NCBI GenBank assembly: GCA_017545595.1
Contig: JAFWLO010000012.1
Location: forward strand, 62,001 to 126,000
Reading direction: 5' to 3'
Source: Candidatus Saccharimonadota bacterium
GTDB taxonomy: Bacteria > Patescibacteriota > Saccharimonadia > Saccharimonadales > Saccharimonadaceae
DNA: 64,000 bases
Under the pieces are notes generated by a model. It had not been told where the DNA came from and did no database searches. It worked only from the letters and a program-made list of their open reading frames with translations. Below, in pieces: positions 57,671-64,000 of the stretch. The translations under genes and the position numbers were made by a program. The stretch's first letter is position 1. Each line of letters opens with the position of its first letter.

Positions 57671-58366
57671 TTAGGGATTGTGGGAGTTGCTAATCCGGTT
57701 TATTGTTTTTCCGATATGAAGGATGGTCGGGAGTTTTGTCGAGATGTCGTTCACTCGAGAAACGGTTTTTAAGTCGGAGCTTAAAATCAAGCGCATGAGT
57801 TTTATCTCTTCGGGACCGACATTTCCTCCGAGCTGTTTCCTGAGGGCGGATTCGGTCGAGTCCCAGACGTAGGAGCAGAACGGATCGAGCTTTGCGCCTT
57901 CGACGTCTTTTATGAGGTTTATCTGTTCTCCGCCGACCCGGGCGAAGTTGAACCAAAACCAAGTTTCGACAAGTTCGGGATTTACACCGGCGTTCAGAGC
58001 GGCGAGAATTTGTTCCAGGAGGTCAAAATATTCCGGCCCAGAGGCGTTTTCGCAGGCGGAACCGATTTTTTTCATGACGAAAGAGGCAAGTTCTAGCTCG
58101 GAAAGGTTATAAACGATGTTTCCGAAGTGTTCGAGCATACGCGCGGAGGTCAAAACGCAGAGGCGATTGTTCAGACCTTCGTGGAGGGTGATTTCTGAGA
58201 CGCAAAAAAGTTCAACTCCGCCCGCGAGCTTTGACTTTTCCTTCCGGACACCCTTCGCTATCGCCGAAACGGGGCCTTCTTTCGTGAGGAAATTAATAAT
58301 TCGGTCAGCTTCGCCAAAATTAGTGCGCCTGAGAACAATTGCACGCGTTCGTATATCGTTCGACAT
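57671..58366 (-). CDS. recO: DNA repair protein RecO
   Basis: Loads RecA on SSB-coated DNA with RecR. It is 231 residues. The N-terminal OB fold has TRAIVLRRTNFGEADRIINFLT and ISAIAKGVRKEKSKL-type strands, and the C-terminal helical domain has the typical layout. The zinc-cysteine set of some RecO proteins is absent. The ATG at 58366 lies 47 bases inside the end of the preceding receiver gene, so it is read from the same transcript. Confidence 0.85.
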   Translation of the reverse strand: MSNDIRTRAIVLRRTNFGEADRIINFLTKEGPVSAIAKGVRKEKSKLAGGVELFCVSEITLHEGLNNRLCVLTSARMLEHFGNIVYNLSELELASFVMKKIGSACENASGPEYFDLLEQILAALNAGVNPELVETWFWFNFARVGGEQINLIKDVEGAKLDPFCSYVWDSTESALRKQLGGNVGPEEIKLMRLILSSDLKTVSRVNDISTKLPTILHIGKTINRISNSHNP

Positions 58367-58733
58367 AAAGTTTAACTTCTTCCGGTTTCATTTCTTCTTT
58401 ATTTAGTATAGCTCTTATCCCGTAAAGTTTCAAATTGAACTCAACCAGCCTCAAGCTTGTCACGAGAATAATGGGAATTTTCGAGGTGTCGGGATAGGAC
58501 GAGATTTCGTTCAAAAACGTAAAGCCATCGGGGCCGGGGAGGAGAACATCAAGAAAGATTAGGCTCGGGAGCGGGGCTTCGAGGGCGTTCATGGCGTCGA
58601 TTGCGTTTTTGAAAATATCTACTTTTAGGTTTTTTGAGACTTTTTTTACGGAATTTTTTATGCACTCAGCAAAAAGTTCATCGTCGTCGATTATGAAAAT
58701 TCTTTCCTTCGAGTTTTTTAAACTTGTTGTCAT
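58320..58733 (-). CDS. Single-domain response regulator receiver
   Basis: 137 residues, only a receiver domain. The acidic pocket is in IFIIDDDELF, the phosphoacceptor Asp in LIFLDVLLPGPDG near residue 65, the Thr/Ser in ILVTSLR and the Lys in ILNKEEMKPEEV. There is no output domain, so it acts by protein contact like CheY/Spo0F types. It starts 22 bases after the kinase stop and its end overlaps recO. Upstream in-frame codons are antisense-free but lie inside the kinase gene and are rejected. Confidence 0.85.
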   Translation of the reverse strand: MTTSLKNSKERIFIIDDDELFAECIKNSVKKVSKNLKVDIFKNAIDAMNALEAPLPSLIFLDVLLPGPDGFTFLNEISSYPDTSKIPIILVTSLRLVEFNLKLYGIRAILNKEEMKPEEVKLYVERYTNACNCSQAH

Positions 58734-58755
58734 GATTTTTAAATTTGAGGTTATG

Positions 58756-59439
58756 TTAGAAAAGCCGAGCTTGGCGGGAAACTGGGAGGTCAACAAAAAA
58801 ACTGGTCCCGTCGCGATGACGGATAGCGCCGAGGCGCGCGTGCATGAAATCGGCAAATTTTGAGGCAATAAAAAGTCCAAGCCCAGACGAATCAGGACGA
58901 AAGGAGATGTCAACTGGAGCGCGGAGAGAGCCGGAAGTAAACTCGCGATAAACGTTCGCGGGGAGACTGGGGCCATAATCGCGAACAAGAACGCGGACAG
59001 ACTGATTCTTATCCTTGATAATGAGGCGAGAAGTCGATTCGGAACTGGAATATTTGACGGCGTTCGAACAGAAATTGTAGATGATAGAAAACAGAAGGTC
59101 GTGGTTTGCGACGACGAGCCGAGAGCGGTTCGAATAGGCTCGCTCGAGCTTCTTTGAGTTTGAGAGAAAAAGATTTTCTAGTTCCCTTTCGACCTCGTCG
59201 CAGACGTTGCGGACTGCGACGGGTTCGGTTTCGAACAGACCTTCTTCGAGGCGGGCGATTTTCGCTAGGTCGGAAACCTGCTTCAAAGTTCGTTCGGAAA
59301 CTGAGACGATTTTTTTCTGATATTTTTCGACTTCTTTAGGGTCGTTTGGATCGAGACAGAGGGCGAGTTGACGCATGAGCACCAGGGGCGCTTTCAGTTC
59401 GTGCGCCGCAACAAGAATACCATTTACCTCCAAATCCAT
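58756..59439 (-). CDS. Soluble sensor histidine kinase
   Basis: 227 residues. The HisKA-like helix is VAAHELKAPLVLMRQLAL with the phospho-His near residue 13, and the ATPase has N box NFCSNAVKYSSS, G1 VRDYGPSL and G2 SSGLGLFIASKF. No sensor domain or membrane helix is present, so the signal must be sensed inside the cell or through a partner. It probably phosphorylates the receiver encoded 22 bases downstream. TG-C-TATAAT is 7 bases before the ATG. Confidence 0.85.
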   Translation of the reverse strand: MDLEVNGILVAAHELKAPLVLMRQLALCLDPNDPKEVEKYQKKIVSVSERTLKQVSDLAKIARLEEGLFETEPVAVRNVCDEVERELENLFLSNSKKLERAYSNRSRLVVANHDLLFSIIYNFCSNAVKYSSSESTSRLIIKDKNQSVRVLVRDYGPSLPANVYREFTSGSLRAPVDISFRPDSSGLGLFIASKFADFMHARLGAIRHRDGTSFFVDLPVSRQARLF

Positions 59440-59446
59440 GTATTTT

Positions 59447-59452
59447 ATTATA
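59447..59452 (-). promoter_or_regulatory. Histidine kinase extended -10, leaderless type
   Basis: TG-C-TATAAT on the minus strand lies 7 bases before the ATG at 59439. Confidence 0.65.
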
Positions 59453-59469
59453 GCACGCTAGAGGGGAAA

Positions 59470-60162
59470 CTAGCTGATGATTTTATCGATGATTCCGTAA
59501 GCAAGAGCTTCTTCGGCAGACATCCAGTTGTCGCGATCCATATCTTTTTCTACCTGCTTCAAATCTTTTCCGGTGTTCTTCGCGAACATTTCGGCGAGGC
59601 GTTTTTTAAGGAAGATGCCTTCTTTAAGCATAATCTCTTGGTCGGTGATTTTCCCCTCTGTTCCGGAGGAAGGTTGGTGAATCATGATGCGGGCGTTCGG
59701 AAGACAATAGCGATGACCCTTTGCGCCAGAGGAAAGGAGCATAGCTCCCATGGAGGCTTGGAGGCCGATACCGATGGTTTCGACGTCAGGCTCGACGTAG
59801 TTCATCGTGTCGATAATAGCGAGGCCGTCATAAACAGAGCCGCCGGGAGAGTTGATGTAGAGTTTGATAGGCTTTTTCGGGTCTTCGTGGGCGAGAAAGA
59901 GAAGTTGGGCGACGACGAGGTTCGCTGTGTGGGAGTTTACGTCTTCGCCGAGAAAAATGATTCGGTCGTTTAGGAGACGGGAATAAATATCATAGGCACG
60001 TTCACCGCGGTTTGTTTCTTCGACGACGGTCGGGACGAGATAATCACTCGTCGTCGAGTTTTTAAAGTTTGTCGACGTGTTTTTAAAACTCGAGGGTGAG
60101 TTTTTGAAACTTGCCGACGTGTTTTTGAAGTTTGTTGAGTAGTTTTTTAAGCTAGTCATCAT
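59470..60162 (-). CDS. clpP: ClpP protease with a repeat-built N-terminal extension
   Basis: Serine protease chamber that works with Clp ATPases; clpC lies two genes upstream. It is 230 residues against about 195 usual. The catalytic Ser is in [14 protein letters not shown] near residue 133, His in [11 protein letters not shown] near residue 158 and Asp in [13 protein letters not shown] near residue 208. The first 36 residues consist of about five 7-residue units (FKNTSxx), encoded by near-identical 21-base units (60060-60150). These would project at the entry pore side. AAAGGAA precedes the ATG. A shorter start is not available before the core. Confidence 0.93.
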   Translation of the reverse strand: MMTSLKNYSTNFKNTSASFKNSPSSFKNTSTNFKNSTTSDYLVPTVVEETNRGERAYDIYSRLLNDRIIFLGEDVNSHTANLVVAQLLFLAHEDPKKPIKLYINSPGGSVYDGLAIIDTMNYVEPDVETIGIGLQASMGAMLLSSGAKGHRYCLPNARIMIHQPSSGTEGKITDQEIMLKEGIFLKKRLAEMFAKNTGKDLKQVEKDMDRDNWMSAEEALAYGIIDKIIS

Positions 60163-60177
60163 GTTCCTTTCTTTGAG

Positions 60178-61149
60178 TTAGTTTAGCGATTCGGGCTTTG
60201 AATTTGAGTTTACGAGATTTTGGAGGTTGTTGCTACGGAGGATGTTTGAATTGTATTCGTCAACCTTAGCGTTGTATGCTTCGATTAGACGGCCGAGTTC
60301 GGAATAAAGCGCGTCGAGCTCACTCGCGGTCGCGAGAAGTTCGTTCCGACGAGTATTAAACTCATAATCCGAGGAAAAACAGCCCGGAATGTTTGCGCAA
60401 GCGTTGAAGGAATCGACTTCGGAGTTAAACGCGTAGGAGCGGGATTCGTATTCGGCGGATTTTTGGTCGATTTCGAGTTTTTCCGACTCAAGAGCAGAGC
60501 CTAGGGATTCGATTTTTTCGTTCAGTTCTTCGAACGGGGCGATATAGGAGTTATAAAAATCGACGATAGAATCTTGGTCGGTGAAGATTTCGGAGTAATG
60601 CGACTCGAGCTCGGCAGGAAGGGTTTTTATTTGGGTCGCGGAGCGGACATAGAGCTCGTCGATACGCTCGGATTCGTCGTAAGTCGCGAGAGAATCTTTA
60701 AGGGCGGATTCGTTGAGAGAGTAGGTTTCTTCGAGAAGAGGGATAAGGCGGGATTTTTCCGCGTCGGAGAGACGATACCAGACTGCATGAAGGAGCTCGT
60801 GGGCGGTCGTCGCTTCGCGAAAGCCGGCGAGCTCGGGGTCGGAGATGTTATAGACGAAAATCTTGTCGGAAGTATAACAGCCATAAACGGCGATGTCGGG
60901 GTCGGACGAGCTACAGTCGGAGTTGAATTCGTCGCGAGAATCGAGGCGAGGGTGGGTCGCGTTAAAAATTCGGAGAGCGCGAGGAGTCAGGCCGAGACTG
61001 TCGCGGATTTCTTGCATATCGGCAGAGGGGGAGTAGGACGAGGCTTTTACAAAATCGAGGAGAGGAATTCGGTTGAAATAGAGCGCGACTAGAACGACAA
61101 GGAGAAAAATCGAGAAGAAAACCGAGAAAAAATGAGACTTTTTAGGCAT
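60178..61149 (-). CDS. Membrane-anchored HExxH metallopeptidase
   Basis: 323 residues. An N-terminal helix (about residues 7-27) anchors an external domain with TTAHELLHAVWYRL (zinc motif) near residue 120, a following ERIDELYVRSATQ with a possible third ligand, and LESHYSEIFTD. The C-terminal third is coiled-coil-like. Cys pairs (CSSSDPDIAVYGC) could form disulfides. The zinc-binding call is firm in pattern, but the family and substrate are not recognised. The gene overlaps clpC by 8 bases and precedes clpP, giving a proteolysis-related run. Confidence 0.7.
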   Translation of the reverse strand: MPKKSHFFSVFFSIFLLVVLVALYFNRIPLLDFVKASSYSPSADMQEIRDSLGLTPRALRIFNATHPRLDSRDEFNSDCSSSDPDIAVYGCYTSDKIFVYNISDPELAGFREATTAHELLHAVWYRLSDAEKSRLIPLLEETYSLNESALKDSLATYDESERIDELYVRSATQIKTLPAELESHYSEIFTDQDSIVDFYNSYIAPFEELNEKIESLGSALESEKLEIDQKSAEYESRSYAFNSEVDSFNACANIPGCFSSDYEFNTRRNELLATASELDALYSELGRLIEAYNAKVDEYNSNILRSNNLQNLVNSNSKPESLN

Positions 61150-63697
61150 GTTCGACTCCGAGTTTTAGAGTTTTCGTCGCGGGGGTTTCGGACGGAAGTT
61201 TAAGCTCGGAAGATGAGGTTGGAGTTGAAGATTTTTTGGACTTTTCTTTTTCGAGGGAGATGACGGCAACGTCGCCTTTTTTAAGGTCGCCCTTTATAAT
61301 GGCTTCGGAAAGGAGAGATTCGACATTGTCTTCGATTGCGCGACGGAGCGGGCGAGCGCCGTTTTTGTGGTCGTAGCCGAGACTGATAAGGTAGTCTTTT
61401 ACGCCGTCTTCAAGCTTTAGGCCGAGGTTTTTCGAGCCGAGACGCTTTTTAAGGTCGGAAATGAGGTTATCGAAGATGCGGTTGACGTCTTTTTCTTCGA
61501 GAGCGCGGAAGACGAGAATAGAATCGAGACGGTTGATGAGTTCGGGGCGCATGGATTTTTTTAGGGCTTTCATGGCGTATTCTTTCGACTCTTCGTATTC
61601 GCGGTCGAGTTCGGCTCTCGACTTCTTTCCGGATTTCTTCTCCATAAAGCCGAAGGAATCTTCGCGATAAGCTTCGTTTGCGCCGAGGTTTGAAGTTAGG
61701 ATAATAATCGTGTTGTTGAACTTGACTTTTGTGCCTTGACCGTCGGTCAGGACGCCGTCCTCGAGAATTTGGAGGAGCATGTTGAAGACGTCGGGGTGGG
61801 CCTTTTCGATTTCGTCGAAGAGAACGACGGAATAGGGGCGACGTCGGACGGATTCGGTCAATTTTCCGCCGTCGTCATAACCAACATAGCCAGCAGGGGC
61901 GCCAACGAGACGAGAAACATTGTGTTTTTCTCCAAATTCGGACATATCGATTTTTATGAGGGCGTTTTCTCCTCCAAAAACTTCGCGAGCGATAACTCGG
62001 GCGAGTTCGGTTTTTCCGACGCCGGTCGGACCCATGAAGAGGAAGGAACCGATTGGGCGAGAAGGGCTAGCGATTCCGGAGCGTCCACGACGAATAGCTT
62101 TCGAAACAGCAGAGACGGCTTCGTCTTGACCGATGATAGACTGTTTTAGGTGGTCCTCGAGGTGGGCGAGGAGTTCCATTTCGTCTCCGTGGACTTTAGA
62201 GACGGGAATTCCGGTTTTAAGGGAGACGGCAGTCGCGAGGTTTTCTTCGGTCAGAACAGGGGTTTCTTCGTCGGTTATGCCCTTTTTCTCGAGTTCTTTG
62301 ATTTTTTCTTCGACACGAGAAAGCTCGGTTTTATACTCGGCGGCCTTTTTGTAATCGTCCTTCTCGGCGGAAGCGGTCATTTTTTCTTCGAGAGAGCCAC
62401 GTTCGATTTTAAGCTTTTTAAGTTCTCCGCCACCCTTTTTGTCGGCTTCGACCTTAGCAATCGCAGAAGCCTCGTCGATAATGTCGATAACTTTGTCGGG
62501 CATGAAGCGGTCGTTGATGTAACGGCCGGACATGGTGATTGCGGTCTCGAGGATTTCGTCAGGAATGACGACGGAATGGTGTTTTTCGTAATGAGACTTG
62601 ATTCCTTTTAAGATTCGGAGGGTAATAAGCGGGGAAGGTTCTTCGACGATGACGGTCTGGAAGCGACGGGAGAGGGCTTTGTCTTTCTCGATTCCCTTTC
62701 GATATTCGTCGAGAGTCGTCGCGCCGATCAAACAGAGTTTTCCGCGAGAGAGGGCAGGCTTTAAGATGTTCGCAGCATCCATCGTTCCTTCGGAGGAGCC
62801 AGCGCCAGAGAGGAGGTGAAGTTCGTCGATGAAAAGGATAACAGAATCGTCAGAGACAGCTTCTTCAATAATGCCGTTTATACGTTCTTCGAATTCGCCA
62901 CGGAATTTTGTGCCGGCGAGAAGAGAGGAAAGATCAACTTGATAAATGTGCTTTCCGATAAGATGGGAGGGGACGTTGTTTTTGACGATTCGTTCGGCGA
63001 GACCTTCGACAATGGCGGTTTTCCCGACACCTGCTTCGCCAATCAAGACGGGGTTCGACTTTGTTCGGCGAGAGAGGACGGTGATTACGCGTTCGATTTC
63101 GCGGTCACGGCCAATGACGTTGTCGAGCTTTCCAGCGCGAGCGAGCTCGGTCAAGTCTTCTCCGAAGCGAGAAAGCCAGCGAAGAGAGGATTTTTTAGCG
63201 TATTTTTTCTTTTCTTTTTCGTTTTTTATCTTTTCAGCGGCTTTTTCGGAAAGATCTTCGATTTCTTGAGCGAGCTCGTCGAGGTCGACTCCGGCGCGGG
63301 AGAGCATATTCGCGGCGTTGGAATTTGTTTGATTGATGATGGCGTAGAGGATATGTTCGGTTCCAATCGTTTCGAGGCCGGCCTCTTGGACGAAATTATG
63401 AGCCATGCGAAGAGTCAAAAGGGCGGATTCGGAAAGGGACATCATCGCCATCATGCCTTCTTTAGGCGTGTCGACGGGGGTGCGGTTGAGAGCTTTTTCT
63501 AGGTCGGAGAGGGAGACGTTCCAGGAGAAGAGCAGGCGAGCAGCTTCGGAAGTGTCTTGGGCGAGGACGCCAAGAAGAAGATATTCGGTCCCCATGAAAC
63601 CGTTGTTGTAGCGTTTTGAGTAATAATCGGCCTTTTGGAGAGCGAAACGGGCGTTCTCGGAAAGTTGATTCATGATTTCAGAAAATTCATCTTGCAT
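61142..63697 (-). CDS. clpC: ClpC-type AAA+ unfoldase
   Basis: Unfolds proteins and feeds ClpP. It is 851 residues. Two Clp-N repeats (residues 1-145; [21 protein letters not shown]), first ATPase [15 protein letters not shown] near residue 225, UVR-type middle region [19 protein letters not shown], and second ATPase [15 protein letters not shown] near residue 565 with [14 protein letters not shown] are all present. A ClpP-docking loop is expected in the second ATPase but I did not verify it. The start at 63697 follows TATAAT by exactly 6 bases; 12 in-frame codons upstream lie across the promoter. A CIRCE operator overlaps the promoter. Confidence 0.94.
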   Translation of the reverse strand: MQDEFSEIMNQLSENARFALQKADYYSKRYNNGFMGTEYLLLGVLAQDTSEAARLLFSWNVSLSDLEKALNRTPVDTPKEGMMAMMSLSESALLTLRMAHNFVQEAGLETIGTEHILYAIINQTNSNAANMLSRAGVDLDELAQEIEDLSEKAAEKIKNEKEKKKYAKKSSLRWLSRFGEDLTELARAGKLDNVIGRDREIERVITVLSRRTKSNPVLIGEAGVGKTAIVEGLAERIVKNNVPSHLIGKHIYQVDLSSLLAGTKFRGEFEERINGIIEEAVSDDSVILFIDELHLLSGAGSSEGTMDAANILKPALSRGKLCLIGATTLDEYRKGIEKDKALSRRFQTVIVEEPSPLITLRILKGIKSHYEKHHSVVIPDEILETAITMSGRYINDRFMPDKVIDIIDEASAIAKVEADKKGGGELKKLKIERGSLEEKMTASAEKDDYKKAAEYKTELSRVEEKIKELEKKGITDEETPVLTEENLATAVSLKTGIPVSKVHGDEMELLAHLEDHLKQSIIGQDEAVSAVSKAIRRGRSGIASPSRPIGSFLFMGPTGVGKTELARVIAREVFGGENALIKIDMSEFGEKHNVSRLVGAPAGYVGYDDGGKLTESVRRRPYSVVLFDEIEKAHPDVFNMLLQILEDGVLTDGQGTKVKFNNTIIILTSNLGANEAYREDSFGFMEKKSGKKSRAELDREYEESKEYAMKALKKSMRPELINRLDSILVFRALEEKDVNRIFDNLISDLKKRLGSKNLGLKLEDGVKDYLISLGYDHKNGARPLRRAIEDNVESLLSEAIIKGDLKKGDVAVISLEKEKSKKSSTPTSSSELKLPSETPATKTLKLGVEHA

Positions 63698-63703
63698 AAC
63701 CCT

Positions 63704-63733
63704 ATTATAACAAAAATAAATTAGCACTGTCAA
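63704..63733 (-). promoter_or_regulatory. clpC promoter, leaderless type
   Basis: On the minus strand TTGACA (63728-63733) and TG-T-TATAAT (hexamer 63704-63709) are 18 bases apart. The ATG is exactly 6 bases on. Confidence 0.8.
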
Positions 63734-63747
63734 GCGGAGAGTGCTAA
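63721..63747 (-). promoter_or_regulatory. CIRCE operator for HrcA
   Basis: Read on the minus strand: TTAGCACTC, 9 bases, CAGTGCTAA. The first half matches the CIRCE consensus exactly and the second differs at one base (consensus GAGTGCTAA). It overlaps the clpC -35 box, so bound HrcA would block transcription until heat shock releases it. Confidence 0.85.
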
Positions 63748-63761
63748 TTTATTTATAAAAC

Positions 63762-63792
63762 AAAAATCCCCCCTCTTCAGGGGGATTTTGGG
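63762..63792. terminator. tuf terminator
   Basis: AAATCCCC and GGGGATTT form a stem with a loop of about 9 bases, followed by T-rich sequence on the minus strand, 10 bases after the tuf stop. Confidence 0.75.
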
Positions 63793-63799
63793 AAAGTTG

Positions 63800-64000
63800 T
63801 TATTTGATAACTTTCGTAATAACGCCAGAACCGACGGTTTTTCCGCCTTCGCGGATAGCGAAGCGGTCTTGTTCGTTCATCGCGACAGGGGCGAGAAGTT
63901 TGACGTTGAAGGTGACTTGGTCGCCTGGCATGACAATTTCTTTGTCTGCAGGAAGTTCGACTTCACCAGTGACGTCGGTCGTACGGAAGTAGAACTGAGG
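63800..64000 (-). CDS. tuf: Elongation factor Tu, C-terminal end (partial)
   Basis: The frame enters from the right edge and ends with TAA at 63800. The last 66 residues read as EF-Tu domain 3: [33 protein letters not shown] and the end [19 protein letters not shown]-Tu brings aminoacyl-tRNA to the ribosome. The GTPase domain is outside the window. Confidence 0.95.
   Translation of the reverse strand, partial: PQFYFRTTDVTGEVELPADKEIVMPGDQVTFNVKLLAPVAMNEQDRFAIREGGKTVGSGVITKVIK

Noticed and set aside
1-64000. CRISPR arrays, insertion sequences, integrases and recoded TGA codons
   Set aside because: No regularly spaced repeats, transposase or integrase motifs were seen; TGA acts as a normal stop (for example at the end of nifS).

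Overview
The window looks like a chromosome segment of a host-associated candidate-phyla-radiation bacterium, most likely Candidatus Saccharibacteria (TM7, Patescibacteria). The reasons are: compact genes with short gaps; housekeeping enzymes that lack domains usual elsewhere (alanyl-tRNA synthetase without its C-terminal part, UvrC without its helix-hairpin-helix tail, DNA ligase without zinc cysteines); many single-pass membrane-anchored and secreted proteins; and no biosynthetic operons. TGA is used as an ordinary stop, so the glycine recoding of some relatives is absent. The lineage is an inference from gene content. I saw no rRNA, CRISPR array, integrase or insertion sequence.

Layout. 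0-11.5 kb: the end of a pseudouridine synthase gene, ftsA, alaS, a secreted Thr/Ser-rich protein, the tRNA sulfur pair nifS-mnmA, small envelope proteins, tatD, bipA and a membrane-anchored thioredoxin-fold protein, followed by tRNA-Lys and tRNA-Val. 11.8-17.3 kb: a surface-protein locus in which secreted subunits alternate with related membrane-anchored beta-sandwich proteins; a second, smaller copy lies at 28-30.6 kb. 17.4-26.4 kb: a MacB-type ABC transporter, tRNA-Leu, an oligopeptide-binding protein, secG, uvrC and eno. 26.5-31.6 kb: accessory genes, including two PIN-domain loci with small partners. 31.7-36.2 kb: ligA, a membrane protein, htpX and lemA. 36.3-45.5 kb: tRNA-Gly next to a tRNA-Gly-like gene with an insertion, a lysozyme-like protein, a slipin, a secreted lipase-like protein, hisS, a DsbA-like protein with a CxxC membrane protein, a Cthe_2159-type protein and a phosphoesterase. 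45.5-47.5 kb: a candidate small RNA and a two-gene operon of a YcaO enzyme and a Gly/Pro/Phe-rich membrane protein. 47.5-54.2 kb: a DUF2130 protein and a 1757-residue surface protein with a large internal duplication. 54.3-64 kb: rarA, ppa, glyS, recO with a soluble kinase/receiver pair, clpP, a membrane metallopeptidase, clpC under a CIRCE operator, and the end of tuf.

Regulation can be read directly. Many genes have an extended -10 box (TGn followed by TATAAT or TAAAAT) only 6-7 bases before the ATG, which predicts leaderless mRNAs for ftsA, alaS, nifS, tatD, eno, hisS, glyS, clpC and others. Secreted and accessory genes instead carry 5' leaders with Shine-Dalgarno sites, and several have near-consensus TTGACA/TTGACT boxes.

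The strongest candidates for undescribed biology are the YcaO operon (45883-47483), which could be a RiPP-like modification system acting on an unusual membrane-anchored Gly-rich protein, and the paired secreted-subunit/membrane-anchor loci, which look like a surface-structure or adhesion system suited to an episymbiont.
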